In this document: positions 7,808 through 17,863 of the stretch, piece after piece
Position numbering within the stretch: the stretch's first letter is position 1
Layout: the number at the start of each line of letters is the position of its first letter
NCBI GenBank assembly: GCA_963809925.1
Contig: CAWELH010000008.1
Span: 434,001-498,000 of the forward strand
Length of the DNA stretch: 64,000 bases
DNA from: DASQZK01 sp963809925
GTDB taxonomy: Bacteria; Bacteroidota; Bacteroidia; Bacteroidales; GCA-2748055
Direction of reading: 5' to 3'
Notes under the pieces: model-generated
Databases searched by the model: none
Seen by the model: only the letters and a program-made list of their open reading frames with translations
What the model was told of the DNA's origin: nothing
Position numbers and translations under genes: made by a program

Positions 7808-10567
7808 TTACACTACAATGTTAATAATTTTGCCCGGTACGATAATGATCTTCCTTACTTCCCTGTCTTCCAGCCATTTTTGAGACATTTCATGGGATAT
7901 AACCAGATTCCGGATTTCGCTCTCCTGCATCTCAAGCGGGAGTTTTATTTTAAAACGGGTCTTCCCGTTGAAGGATACCGGGTATTCAAACTCGTCTTCC
8001 ACCAGATATTTTTCATCGAACCGGGGAAATGAAGCGTTTATGATGCTGCTTTCATTCCCAAGTACATGCCAGAGCTCCTCAGCGATATGAGGTGCAAACG
8101 GGGCGAGTGTGATGACAAGGTCTGAGAGAATCTCAACCTTATGACATTTCAATTCGGTAAGGCCATTCACACAGATCATAAATTCGCTCACAGAAGTGTT
8201 AAAGGAAAACTTCTCAATATCCTCTCCAACCTTCTTTATCGTCCGGTGAAGGATCTTACGTTCATCATCACCGGCTTTTTCACCCGTTAGAATCAATTCG
8301 CCATCGTCATTGTAGAAAAGCCTCCAGAATTTCCTGAGGAATTTGTAGACTCCGTCTATCCCGTTTGTATCCCAGGGCTTTGACTGTTCAATAGGGCCAA
8401 GGAACATTTCATACATCCGGAGCGTATCGGCTCCATACCGTTCGATGATACTATCGGGATTTACCACATTGTACATCGATTTGGACATCTTTTCAACGGC
8501 CCAGCCACAAATATATTTCCCCTCTTCAAGAATAAATTCTGCATTGCTGTACTCAGGGTTCCATTTCCTGAAGGTTTCCAGCTCCAGCATATCATTATGT
8601 ACAATGTTGACATCTACATGAATGGGCATAACGTCATACCCGTCTTTGAGTCCTGAGGATACGAAGGTATTGGTATCTTTGATCCGGTAAACGAAATTTG
8701 ACCTCCCCTGGATCATACCCTGGTTGACCAGCTTTCTGAACGGTTCGTCCTCAACAACGTATCCCAGGTCGAAAAGAAATTTATTCCAGAAGCGGGAATA
8801 CATCAGATGACCTACGGCATGTTCTATCCCGCCGATATAGAGGTCTACATTGCGCCAGTATTCATTGGCTGCACGCGAAACAAGAGCCTCATCATTGGAG
8901 GGGTCCATGTACCGAAGATAATATGCTGATGACCCGGCAAATCCGGGCATTGTGCTCATCTCCAGAGGAAAGCCCTCAGCTGAACGCCAGTTTTTCGCCC
9001 TTCCGAGAGGCGGATCCCCGTCTTCCGTTGGTTTAAACGCATCAACCTCCGGAAGTTCAAGCGGCAGCTCCGACTCTTCCAGCGGATAAGGGATACCGTC
9101 TTTGTAAAATATCGGGAAAGGTTCACCCCAGTAGCGCTGACGACTGAAGATCGCATCCCGCAGGCGGAAATTTACCCTGCGCTTACCGATCTTCAGCTCT
9201 TCAAGTCTGCTTACCATTTTTTCGATGGCTTCCGGAACCATAAGTCCTGAAATAAAATCTGAATTGATTACCATGGCTTCCTTCGAGTCGAATGCCCCCC
9301 CGGAGATATCACCTTCTATGACCTGTGGGACGGGCAGTCCGAAATGTTTCGCAAACGCATAGTCGCGCTCATCGTGTGCAGGTACAGCCATGATGGCTCC
9401 TGTACCGTATCCGGCCAGAACGTACTCGCTGATGTATACGGGGACCTCTTTTTTTGTGAATGGATGAATGGCGTAACTGCCGGTAAAAACACCGGTGACT
9501 TTCCTTGCTTCGGCCATACGTTCACGTTCAGAGCGGGTTTTAACATATGCGAGGTACTCTTCGACGCCATTCCTATTCTCCGGGGTTGTCAGGAGGCGGG
9601 CAAGCTCACTTTCGGGGGCAACAACCATGAAGCTTACGCCAAACAATGTGTCGGGACGGGTTGTAAATACCAACATCCTTTCCTTATGGCCTTTCAGTTC
9701 AAACCAGATGTCGGCACCTTCGGAACGGCCGATCCAGTTCCGTTGAATTTCCTTCAGCGATTCGGACCATTCAATAACGTCGAGCCCATCAAGAAGCCTA
9801 CTGGCATATGCAGTAATCCGAAGCAACCATTGTTGCATCTTCTTCTGTTCCACTGGATGTCCCCCACGGATGGAAAAGCCTTCTTTTACTTCATCATTGG
9901 CCAGTACCGTTCCCAGCGCGGAGCACCAGTTGACCATGGTTTCAGCTCTGTATGCCAGCCTGTAATTCAGCAGGGCATCCTGCTTTGCCCTCTCCCCCAT
10001 ATTTTGCCATTCTTCAGCAGTAAAGCTTAATGGTTCTGTACAGACTGCGTTAATACCTGCAGTACCGCTTTTTTCAAATGCACTGATCAATTGCTCAACA
10101 GGTTCGGCTTTTGCAGTTTTATAATTGTAATAGTGTTTGAACATCTGGACAAAAGCCCATTGTGTCCATTTGTAATACCCCGGATCGCATGTTCTCACTT
10201 CCCTGTCCCAGTCGTACGAAAAACCAATCTTGTCCATCTGTTCACGGTAACGTCTGATGTTATTATCCGTGGTAGTTGCAGGATGTTGTCCGGTCTGAAT
10301 GGCATACTGTTCGGCGGGAAGGCCGAAGGCATCATAACCCATGGGATGCAGAACGTTGAAACCCTGAAGCCGTTTGAATCTTGAATAAATATCGGAAGCA
10401 ATATATCCCAGGGGATGACCTACATGCAGACCGGCACCTGATGGATATGGAAACATGTCCAGTACATAAAATTTTGGTTTACCTGGATCCACATCCACCT
10501 TATAGATTTTATTTTTCTTCCAGTAATCCTGCCATTTTTTCTCAATAGCCTGTGCATTGTATTCCAT
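7808..10567 (-). CDS. leuS: Leucine--tRNA ligase
   Basis: This is a class I aminoacyl-tRNA synthetase charging tRNA-Leu. The HIGH motif appears as HVGHPLGY near the N-terminus, the editing (CP1) domain lies in the middle (TTRPDTLFGVSFMVVAPES; GTGAIMAVPAHDERDYAFA), and KMSKS is present as VEKMSKSMYNVVNPD. At 919 residues it is somewhat longer than the E. coli enzyme, which fits Bacteroidota LeuS. The ATG is at 10565-10567, with a TAnnTTTG promoter element on the minus strand just upstream. Confidence 0.98.
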   Translation of the reverse strand: MEYNAQAIEKKWQDYWKKNKIYKVDVDPGKPKFYVLDMFPYPSGAGLHVGHPLGYIASDIYSRFKRLQGFNVLHPMGYDAFGLPAEQYAIQTGQHPATTTDNNIRRYREQMDKIGFSYDWDREVRTCDPGYYKWTQWAFVQMFKHYYNYKTAKAEPVEQLISAFEKSGTAGINAVCTEPLSFTAEEWQNMGERAKQDALLNYRLAYRAETMVNWCSALGTVLANDEVKEGFSIRGGHPVEQKKMQQWLLRITAYASRLLDGLDVIEWSESLKEIQRNWIGRSEGADIWFELKGHKERMLVFTTRPDTLFGVSFMVVAPESELARLLTTPENRNGVEEYLAYVKTRSERERMAEARKVTGVFTGSYAIHPFTKKEVPVYISEYVLAGYGTGAIMAVPAHDERDYAFAKHFGLPVPQVIEGDISGGAFDSKEAMVINSDFISGLMVPEAIEKMVSRLEELKIGKRRVNFRLRDAIFSRQRYWGEPFPIFYKDGIPYPLEESELPLELPEVDAFKPTEDGDPPLGRAKNWRSAEGFPLEMSTMPGFAGSSAYYLRYMDPSNDEALVSRAANEYWRNVDLYIGGIEHAVGHLMYSRFWNKFLFDLGYVVEDEPFRKLVNQGMIQGRSNFVYRIKDTNTFVSSGLKDGYDVMPIHVDVNIVHNDMLELETFRKWNPEYSNAEFILEEGKYICGWAVEKMSKSMYNVVNPDSIIERYGADTLRMYEMFLGPIEQSKPWDTNGIDGVYKFLRKFWRLFYNDDGELILTGEKAGDDERKILHRTIKKVGEDIEKFSFNTSVSEFMICVNGLTELKCHKVEILSDLVITLAPFAPHIAEELWHVLGNESSIINASFPRFDEKYLVEDEFEYPVSFNGKTRFKIKLPLEMQESEIRNLVISHEMSQKWLEDREVRKIIIVPGKIINIVV

Positions 10568-10597
10568 GAAGCCGTATGTTGATATTTTTTAAAAGCA

Positions 10598-10605
10598 CAA
10601 AATTA
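10598..10605 (-). promoter_or_regulatory. Promoter -7 element of leuS
   Basis: On the minus strand this reads TAATTTTG, a match to the Bacteroidota -7 consensus TAnnTTTG, 30 bases before the leuS start codon. No convincing -33 TTG box was seen. Confidence 0.5.
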
Positions 10606-10692
10606 AGAAAACTTATGCCTAATTTGGCAATTCGGGAAGAAAAGAGAATGATCCGGGAAAAGAAGATGCCTCCTATAATCAGGCGACAGCCA

Positions 10693-12225
10693 TCAGGGCT
10701 CGTACCGGTATAGACGATAATACGTATTTGAATTGAGCAAAGTTAGGTAGCCGGCATTCAATTCTTTGCAGGTAACGATATATGGAACGGCATTTTTGAC
10801 TTCAAATTCAGGTATGAGTTCAGGATGCTCCATAAGTTTATTTTTCCAGGTGTATCTCAGATACCATTTATATATGCCACCGGGAGTGGTTGGGATGAAT
10901 TTGAAGTAAAAGTAACAATCACGTTCGGCTTTCCTGGGCAGGCCGGTATTTATGTCGTCTTCCCCGCACAGAAAGAGAAACTGGTCACCTGGGGCGGAGG
11001 TTTTATGAAGAACATCTGCCAGTTGATTCAGATCATTCATTTCCGGCCTGTCATGCTGAAAATTTTCGATTCTACTCACTATTTTCAATCCAAAGGTGAT
11101 TAGAAAAACAGTCATTATGGCCGACAAATGGGCCAGGTACCATCGCTTCTTTCCCACATGGGAACCAAACCGACGGTAAAGTGCAGGGATCCACCTGTCG
11201 CGAAAGAGTGTCAGAAGGATCAACTGAAACAATAGCATCGCAATCACACTCTCCCTGAAAGGATAGAATTTCATGATACTGCCCTGCTTGTCAAGCCAGG
11301 CCACCGGCACAAACAGCAAAATCTGGATAATAATAATCATCATCATGCGATTCATGGAAAGGATGAGCCTGCGGGACTGGTGTCTGAAAACCCGGATGGC
11401 GAGGATCAGGGCCACGATGGCCAAAAGCACCTTATAAAAATGGTGGTGATAAAAATAATCCAGGCTCTGGAATATACCGATATGATGTGGATTGCGAATG
11501 AAAGTATAAATATAATTCGTATTGATGCTATTGATCACACTCTGTTTGTCCTCCATCAGGCCCGCGAACAGGTAAATTAGCAGTGGTATCTGAATCAGGA
11601 TGTAACCCGTCCAGTACCAAAACATTTTCTTCGCCGCACTCCGGTGATAGATGATCATAAATATAAAAAGATTCAGGCCGAACCATCCAGCTGCGAGAAA
11701 ATGCCAGTATGTAGCCAGGGCAGCAAACAAAACAGACCTCAGAAGATCTTCCTTCAACAGATAGTAGAGACTCCAGAGGATAAAAAGATAAGCAACACTT
11801 TTGGATTCCAGTCCGCCAAAAATCCATTCCCCTCCGAAAAAATTCTGTTGTGGCAAATAGAGCACCGACAACCAGAAAACAAGAAGTACGTTATTAAACT
11901 TCAAAAGCTTAGCCAGGGCTGCAACAGGAAAAGCGTAAAGCAGAAACATGACCATCCTTCCGGTCAGTGTCAATTGTTCAAACGTGAGAAATCTAAGTAT
12001 TATGCCTGTTATATATTGAAACAAAAGCCGGGTACCCGGAAAATCGGTAAACAGAAATGATCCCGGCATCCAGTCCTTGTCCATGAATGCCTTTGCATAC
12101 GCAAAATATTGTTCTTCATTGTATTTTAGCAGGAAACCCAGGAAGAATACCGATAAAACAATAAAAACGAGAATCCGTGCGTCAATACGGTTAAAAACGA
12201 CAATACAATGGGAGAGACGTTTCAT
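10693..12225 (-). CDS. Polytopic membrane protein, possibly GT-C-like
   Basis: This is a 510-residue protein with about ten hydrophobic segments between residues 18 and 390, and a soluble C-terminal domain of about 110 residues. A first loop containing DKDWMPGSFLFTDFPGTR is placed like the acidic catalytic loop of lipid-linked-sugar (GT-C) transferases, but no family was recognised with certainty. It lies 8 bases downstream of a GT2 polyprenyl-phosphate-type glycosyltransferase on the same strand. A role in using a lipid-linked sugar made by that enzyme is plausible but inferred only from adjacency and topology. Confidence 0.6.
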   Translation of the reverse strand: MKRLSHCIVVFNRIDARILVFIVLSVFFLGFLLKYNEEQYFAYAKAFMDKDWMPGSFLFTDFPGTRLLFQYITGIILRFLTFEQLTLTGRMVMFLLYAFPVAALAKLLKFNNVLLVFWLSVLYLPQQNFFGGEWIFGGLESKSVAYLFILWSLYYLLKEDLLRSVLFAALATYWHFLAAGWFGLNLFIFMIIYHRSAAKKMFWYWTGYILIQIPLLIYLFAGLMEDKQSVINSINTNYIYTFIRNPHHIGIFQSLDYFYHHHFYKVLLAIVALILAIRVFRHQSRRLILSMNRMMMIIIIQILLFVPVAWLDKQGSIMKFYPFRESVIAMLLFQLILLTLFRDRWIPALYRRFGSHVGKKRWYLAHLSAIMTVFLITFGLKIVSRIENFQHDRPEMNDLNQLADVLHKTSAPGDQFLFLCGEDDINTGLPRKAERDCYFYFKFIPTTPGGIYKWYLRYTWKNKLMEHPELIPEFEVKNAVPYIVTCKELNAGYLTLLNSNTYYRLYRYEP

Positions 12226-12233
12226 ACAAAGGT

Positions 12234-13157
12234 TTAATCGAGGTACTTGTCTTTGACGATAAAGAGCGGGCGTTTTCGCGATTCGTCATAGATGCGGATG
12301 ACATATTCACCGATCATACCAAGGGCCAGAAGCTGTATGCCGCTAAATACCGAAAGGAAGATGATCAGCGTGGTAAAGCCCTGCGGAACATTGCCAAAGA
12401 AATATTTCTTTACCAGTGTTATTACGATATAGACGAAGGAAATAAAGATCACAAGTACACCCAGGCGTGTCAGCATTTTAACAGGAAAATTACTGAAGCT
12501 GAAAATACCGTTGTAAGCCAGTGCGAAAAGCTTCTTCAGCGAGTACTTAGTCTGTCCGGCAACCCGTTTGTCGCGTTCATATTCCACACCGGTCTGTCTG
12601 AAGCCTACCCATGAGCGAAGGCCCCGAATGTACAGACTTTGCTCGGGCATGGCAAGGATAAAGCTGACAACGCGCTTTGTCATAACGGAAAAATCACCGC
12701 TATCGAGAGGGATGCTTATGTTCGACATCCTTTTCAGAATCCGGTAATAGGTCCAGTAAAGCGCTTTGTGTAAAAAACCCTCTTTCCTTTTCTTTCGTAC
12801 GGCATAGGCTACGTCAAAGCCCTCGTCAAGTTTACGGACAAATTCGTGAAGGATTTCCGGCGGATCCTGAAGATCGCCGTCGATAATTCCCACATATTCA
12901 CCCTTTGACTGGCTGAGTCCGGCAAGGATGGCAGCCTGGTGCCCGTAATTCCTCGAAAGTGAAAGAACCTTAAACCGTTTATCCTCATGGTGATGCATGA
13001 CCAGCAAAGGCAATGTTTTATCGCTGCTGCCATCGTCGACGCAAATGATCTCAAATTCATCGGTCATTTTTTTAAGTGCCTCCATGCATCGTTCATAAAG
13101 TTGATCCACAACCTGTTCTTCATTATATACGGGGATGACCAGTGAAAATTTCGTCAT
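12234..13157 (-). CDS. Family 2 glycosyltransferase, polyprenyl-phosphate sugar type
   Basis: This is a DPM1/GtrB-like enzyme that moves a sugar from a nucleotide donor to a polyprenyl phosphate at the cytoplasmic face. The N-terminal GT-A domain shows SLVIPVYNEEQVVDQLYERC, VDDGSSDKT and the metal-binding DGDLQDPPEIL. Two C-terminal membrane helices (about residues 225-247 and 260-283) anchor it. The ATG at 13155-13157 (MTKFSLVIPVYNE) is preferred over a TTG nine codons earlier, because family members begin right before this strand. It is co-directional with the membrane protein downstream. Confidence 0.92.
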   Translation of the reverse strand: MTKFSLVIPVYNEEQVVDQLYERCMEALKKMTDEFEIICVDDGSSDKTLPLLVMHHHEDKRFKVLSLSRNYGHQAAILAGLSQSKGEYVGIIDGDLQDPPEILHEFVRKLDEGFDVAYAVRKKRKEGFLHKALYWTYYRILKRMSNISIPLDSGDFSVMTKRVVSFILAMPEQSLYIRGLRSWVGFRQTGVEYERDKRVAGQTKYSLKKLFALAYNGIFSFSNFPVKMLTRLGVLVIFISFVYIVITLVKKYFFGNVPQGFTTLIIFLSVFSGIQLLALGMIGEYVIRIYDESRKRPLFIVKDKYLD

Positions 13158-13285
13158 TGGTAAGCATGGCTTTAGGGTAAGCAATAAAAATTTAAAAGTA
13201 TGGATTTTGGATCATTTGCCCATCAAAATGGCAAATTAATTATTGTTAAGCACTTGCAGCGAAACGAAAAGTGAATTTTAATTTA

Positions 13286-13293
13286 TAAATTTG
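13286..13293 (+). promoter_or_regulatory. Promoter -7 element of tRNA-Arg
   Basis: TAAATTTG is an exact match to TAnnTTTG and lies 13 bases before the first base of the tRNA. Confidence 0.6.
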
Positions 13294-13306
13294 CACTTCG
13301 AAGATT

Positions 13307-13378
13307 GGCCCCATAGTTCAATGGATAGAATGTAAGATTCCGGTTCTTATGATCTGGGTTCGAATCCCGGTGGGGTCA
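13307..13378 (+). tRNA. tRNA-Arg (anticodon CCG)
   Basis: The cloverleaf closes fully. The acceptor stem is GGCCCCA / TGGGGTC, the D stem GTTC / GAAT, and the anticodon stem TAAGA / TCTTA with loop TTCCGGT, giving anticodon CCG for CGG codons. The T arm is CTGGG-TTCGAAT-CCCGG. The discriminator base is A and the CCA end is not encoded. An intrinsic terminator follows 12 bases later, so it is a single-gene unit. Confidence 0.95.
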
Positions 13379-13390
13379 CTATAATATTAG

Positions 13391-13427
13391 AAAAGCCTTC
13401 AAAGTCTTTGATTTTGAAGGCTTTTTT
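13391..13427. terminator. Bidirectional intrinsic terminator
   Basis: The stem AAAGCCTTCAAA / TTTGAAGGCTTT is followed by a T run on the plus strand, and by TTTT in the reverse sense. It ends the tRNA-Arg transcript and can also end the long minus-strand cassette whose last gene stops at 13643. Confidence 0.85.
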
Positions 13428-13642
13428 ATTTCATACTTATCTCAAATAATACAGACATGGAAAGTAATTTTAATACTTTAGCTAGTGTTATGATCGCATT
13501 ATTTGCGATTATAGCATGTGAAAATTTTGACGACATCCTGAAACATTACGGCATTCACCGGCTGATCAAACTAGAAGGATTACACGACATTGGAGGAACA
13601 AAAGCAAGCATTGTAACATTACAGGTTGAGGAAGCCATTTTT

Positions 13643-16600
13643 CTAAACCAGGGTTTCTCCCTCCATCGCTTCCAGGTATTCCGGTTCACTCCGGAGATCA
13701 TACTCCGGAGATTCATGATCGATACCCCCCCCGGATAGAACTTTTACTGCATCCGGAGGAACAAATTTAAATTCCGGTTGAATAAAAAAGGCATTCTTTT
13801 GCTGATTCAATCCTGGTTTTTCACCGATCCAGATCAGCTTTTTATTTTGTGCAAATTGCAAGGTATACTGGATCCATTCCTCCCTGGATGGTTTTCCGGT
13901 TATTCCCTGATTTCTCCTGCTGGAAACCATTAAAATGTAAGTACTCAGGAAATGGGTGGCAATTCCGATTCCCGGATTTGGTATCTTTCCGTTCATTATC
14001 CCGCTTACCATGTTTCGGGTATCCGAAGTAAACGCTTCCCACTTTTTTCGCTGAAGAATTTTGTGTCTTTTGTACTGTACTTTTTTGATATTTGTTCCCG
14101 GATAGTTCTCATCGATCCATTCGACCGGGTATTTATCAGGGTTCCTTTTGTTATTATCCCAGACTCTTTTTGCAGCGCCCACACTGTTAAGGAAAGGTTG
14201 CAGGGTGGTCGAATATTTCTGTAAAAAGACTGCAAAAGTAGTCCATGAAGGAACTCTGTGCCTAACGGTGCCAAAACGGTTAAACATGGCCCAGATCACC
14301 GAATGGCTGTCCGGGTTGTCCTGTCCACCTGCTTCACCTTCGACAAATCGTGCCAGCCATACAGCATCATCAGTTGTAAATTGATAATGGGGATAACTTT
14401 TCGCTAAAGCCGGAACCGATGTATCGATGGTTAATATGCCCAAAGTTAGCTCCGAAGGAATATGGGCAGAGTTACCTGACGGGGGAGAACCAGGACTGCT
14501 TTGACCGGGACTTTCTGGACCTGAAGTGATAAAAGTTTTCATTTTCCACCAGGTAGCAGGTCCGATTATACCATCAGCATTTTTACCAGTCAGTCCGTTT
14601 TTATTTTGCCAGACCGAAACCGCCTGAGCAAAAGCTTCTTCACCCAGACTAACACCTTCCTGTCCTGTAGCTGCAAGTAACAGATTGTTGATCTGCTCGT
14701 AATATTGATCCCAGCCAATTTTTTCAGCATAATAGCGGTTTAACCGGATCGCTCTTGACCAGTCCGGGGTCAGGAACTCCTCCGTTTCCCATTCATAATC
14801 CATATCCCTTTCCGATGTTTCAAGGGTACTGTATTCATTCTCATCATCATTTTCTTCCCTCTCTTCCATGGATTCATCCAGTTCAGGATTTACAACCGGA
14901 TTATTTTTACTGCTCCAGGTACGCCATTGAGGGAGGATTGGGTTACCTGTTCCGCATTTAAATCCAGGACCACCATCTGAGAGTCCAAGTTTTTCCATTG
15001 CCCACTGCCCCACATGATACCAGATATCCGGCCCCGGATCATTTTCCCGGCTGCCGGAACTCTGCCGGTGTGCAAGGATTCCCCGGATACCTAATACAGT
15101 TTTCAGATAACTGGTGAGGAACTGTCCTGCTTCATATTGTGCCTGTGTCGGAAGGTCTTTATTCTGAACATTTGATTTCCTGTCAATCCACCATTTCCCT
15201 TTAACATTTGGAAAATTTCCTTCAAATTCAACCGCAACACTCCGGGGACTGATGCAGTTCCCGTGCCAGATCATGCGGGACATCGGATGCAACTGAATGA
15301 TCCTGCCGTCAAAAAGAATGCAAAAATGGGCTCCGGTACTTAGGTAACTTGTCGGATCGCTGAATTGGCGACTTTGACGTCCCTTTCTTTTAAAGGCCAT
15401 CTGATGCAAAACGAAAGCAAAAATTTTCCGGGGATCGCGATAATTATTCAGGATGAGACGGGGCTTGTTGTTTATGGCCCGGCTGGTCCAGTCTTCTATT
15501 TTTGATTTTGCAGCGGTAATGAGTGCAAGTGTCGCAGGGGCCAGCAAACTGGCAGCATTTCGCCTTATTGCTTCGGCTTCCAGCAGTGCTCTTTCTGTAG
15601 CGGCATCAATCCTGGCCGTTTGAGGCAAATTATACTTTTGCTGAAAACCGATGATCACCTTTTTTGTATCTTCATCCAGTTTACTGGTCACCTGCAACGT
15701 TGCTCCAAGGTTGTTAAGCACAGTCTTTGCCCAGCAGGTATGGGTTTCGCATGATTTAACGCTTTCAGAATCTGCCTCTACCTTTGCCACCTGGTTTTCT
15801 ATTTCTTCCGCCAGTTCCCGGTCATCTATTTGTTGAAATGTCTCTCCGGATTTGTTGAATTCTTCCTCCAGGTCTTCCATCTGTTCGAATGAAAGATCTC
15901 TTTCTTCGTAACCAGTTTCATGGTCATCATTTATCTCCGTCGATTCCTCCTCATTACGGTATTCACCGCTATCTGTTTCACCGGACTGCAGGATTTCAAA
16001 GGCTGCCTCCATCCTTTCGTCCACTTCCTGCTGAGGCTGTGTATTGTCGGCATCGGGGTCAATAATATCAATAATAGTGGGTTTAAGTTGGGTGACCAGT
16101 AATTTAATTATTCTAGGAATGATAATTGAGCCGCTAATGCCTGTAAGAGAGAGTGCAACTTTGGCTGCCAGAGGAAGGTGATTAAGGTCGTCAATGATTT
16201 CTACATCACGATCCTTGATCTGTGGATTTGGATTGTAAGGTAAAATGTTCGCATTGGGATCGTAATTTTCTTTATAGCGGAGCTGGGCGACAAAATCGGT
16301 TGCAGAGCCGGGATCATTGAAGATTACTGCCGCCGTTTCACTGTCGTGGGTCATCGATCGTGATGAAAGGTTGGCTGAGCCGATTATTGCCAGTTCATCA
16401 TCGATGATGTAGATTTTTGAGTGGACACGATGATGTGCCAGCGGCGGATCAAGAAGGTTAAGTTGCTGAATAAATATTTTTTTTCGAATGATATCCGGAC
16501 CCAGGTTCTGCTGGAGGGTATCAATAAATTTCTTCCTCATTGACTTTGGAAACTGAAGATCTTCAAGGGCAATGGAGTCATCCTGGGTAAGGATGGAAAC

Positions 16601-17794
16601 AGACTGAAACCCGGGTTCCGATAATTTCCGGTTAAGCCAGGTTGCTATTTCCAGAGAGATCATGTACTGATCTTCAATATGGATCGTTTTTTTTGCATTC
16701 ATAATGGCAAGTCTGACTGCCTCGCGGATGGAACGATCTTTAATAGCGGGATTACCGGGATGATTATATGTCTGTAAAATTTTTACATTGGCTGTGGTTC
16801 GTCCCGGTGATCCCGGAGCGGGAACCGGCTCGCTTTCACCACGGAGGGGCAAAAATGCCAGCGGAGTCCAGACCGGTGGCTTTTCAGACCTGAAAACCTG
16901 CCATCTCCAGAGAAACCGGTGTAATAAAACCCAGGCTGCATGTCCCCTCAATTCGCAATGAATATCGTGAAGTACGGTGGATCTCCCTGCATTGTCGGTC
17001 CCGCCAACACGATTTGGATTAATATCAATCCCGCCACAGAACCCGATCAGACCTTCTTTCCCTTTGACAACGAGTACCTTTTCATGATGACTTCCCTCAT
17101 TTTGCACAACATTTACTTTATCGATAAAATTTCTCCACGAATCAATATATTTCAGAAAGTGAGGTAACTGGGCAAGCAGCATTTTCAGTGTAAAAATGGC
17201 CCTCTTAAGTCCTGGCGATCCGTACGTGGCATTATCCTTTAAAAGGAGTGAATTGGGCAATGCATTGATCTTATCGGCTGCATTTTTTATATCATTCAGA
17301 TATAAAGGGTTATCCCAGATCAGGACTCTTATCTCGACTTTCTTCCCTGCAGCCTCCTTCAGCAACACACTCAGCTTCGAGCTTGCATCACCGGGGATCA
17401 TTTCAAAATCGACATCCAGCATCCAGCCCAGGATGTATATATAATGGCTGGAGTCAACCGCAGTCCGTATGGCATCGACCATGTGCCTGTAGGTTTCCTT
17501 CCCGTGCAATAAAGGAACTGCCGGGCAGGGAACGGTATTTTTAATGACCTGGTGCCATCGGGAAAGTTTTTGCATCCCGATCAGCGGAGGAATAAATTTT
17601 TCGAATTGGGTTTCATTGTCTGTGGATTCCTCTCCTTCAACTTCCTGAGCTTCGCCAGGGAGTACCAGTGGATTGTTTTCAGTCAATTCATCCTCACCTG
17701 AATACCTTGTCACATCTTCTTCTTCCTCCTTAGCCGGAAGATCGATAAAAGGTGATTCGGGGTTGAAAACACCGTCATTCCTTGATTTATCCAT
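13643..17794 (-). CDS. Multidomain phospholipase D / amidase / wall hydrolase protein
   Basis: This 1383-residue protein has no signal peptide. An acidic N-terminus (1-65, containing NPESPFIDLP) is followed by two phospholipase D halves (about 95-300 and 335-510). The second HKD is complete (His458, Lys460, Asp465; VHSKIYIIDDE). The first (HHEKVLVVKGKEG; His237, Lys239) has Lys where the motif has Asp. An acidic linker leads to a peptidoglycan-binding fold (about 690-740) and then an Amidase_2/AmpD domain (about 780-940) with His797, His909 and Asp919 (ENDPGPDIW) as likely zinc ligands. A second peptidoglycan-binding fold follows (about 1030-1087). The C-terminal domain resembles SleB-type wall hydrolases (LARFVEGEAGGQDN, about 1142-1300). 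The build suggests a single protein attacking both phospholipid and peptidoglycan. It is the last gene of the cassette. Confidence 0.85.
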   Translation of the reverse strand: MDKSRNDGVFNPESPFIDLPAKEEEEDVTRYSGEDELTENNPLVLPGEAQEVEGEESTDNETQFEKFIPPLIGMQKLSRWHQVIKNTVPCPAVPLLHGKETYRHMVDAIRTAVDSSHYIYILGWMLDVDFEMIPGDASSKLSVLLKEAAGKKVEIRVLIWDNPLYLNDIKNAADKINALPNSLLLKDNATYGSPGLKRAIFTLKMLLAQLPHFLKYIDSWRNFIDKVNVVQNEGSHHEKVLVVKGKEGLIGFCGGIDINPNRVGGTDNAGRSTVLHDIHCELRGHAAWVLLHRFLWRWQVFRSEKPPVWTPLAFLPLRGESEPVPAPGSPGRTTANVKILQTYNHPGNPAIKDRSIREAVRLAIMNAKKTIHIEDQYMISLEIATWLNRKLSEPGFQSVSILTQDDSIALEDLQFPKSMRKKFIDTLQQNLGPDIIRKKIFIQQLNLLDPPLAHHRVHSKIYIIDDELAIIGSANLSSRSMTHDSETAAVIFNDPGSATDFVAQLRYKENYDPNANILPYNPNPQIKDRDVEIIDDLNHLPLAAKVALSLTGISGSIIIPRIIKLLVTQLKPTIIDIIDPDADNTQPQQEVDERMEAAFEILQSGETDSGEYRNEEESTEINDDHETGYEERDLSFEQMEDLEEEFNKSGETFQQIDDRELAEEIENQVAKVEADSESVKSCETHTCWAKTVLNNLGATLQVTSKLDEDTKKVIIGFQQKYNLPQTARIDAATERALLEAEAIRRNAASLLAPATLALITAAKSKIEDWTSRAINNKPRLILNNYRDPRKIFAFVLHQMAFKRKGRQSRQFSDPTSYLSTGAHFCILFDGRIIQLHPMSRMIWHGNCISPRSVAVEFEGNFPNVKGKWWIDRKSNVQNKDLPTQAQYEAGQFLTSYLKTVLGIRGILAHRQSSGSRENDPGPDIWYHVGQWAMEKLGLSDGGPGFKCGTGNPILPQWRTWSSKNNPVVNPELDESMEEREENDDENEYSTLETSERDMDYEWETEEFLTPDWSRAIRLNRYYAEKIGWDQYYEQINNLLLAATGQEGVSLGEEAFAQAVSVWQNKNGLTGKNADGIIGPATWWKMKTFITSGPESPGQSSPGSPPSGNSAHIPSELTLGILTIDTSVPALAKSYPHYQFTTDDAVWLARFVEGEAGGQDNPDSHSVIWAMFNRFGTVRHRVPSWTTFAVFLQKYSTTLQPFLNSVGAAKRVWDNNKRNPDKYPVEWIDENYPGTNIKKVQYKRHKILQRKKWEAFTSDTRNMVSGIMNGKIPNPGIGIATHFLSTYILMVSSRRNQGITGKPSREEWIQYTLQFAQNKKLIWIGEKPGLNQQKNAFFIQPEFKFVPPDAVKVLSGGGIDHESPEYDLRSEPEYLEAMEGETLV

Positions 17795-17863
17795 GCTTCA
17801 AATTGTGAAAAGATTCGTTGAAAGCCATTCTGATAAAATTATAACCGCTTTATCTTGTAATCA

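Noticed and set aside
9344..10030. 228-codon plus-strand frame
   Set aside because: Antisense to the leuS editing domain; no independent support.
13457..13738. 93-codon plus-strand frame after the tRNA-Arg terminator
   Set aside because: Its second half is antisense to the end of the 1383-aa gene, it follows a terminator without a promoter match, and the product resembles nothing known.
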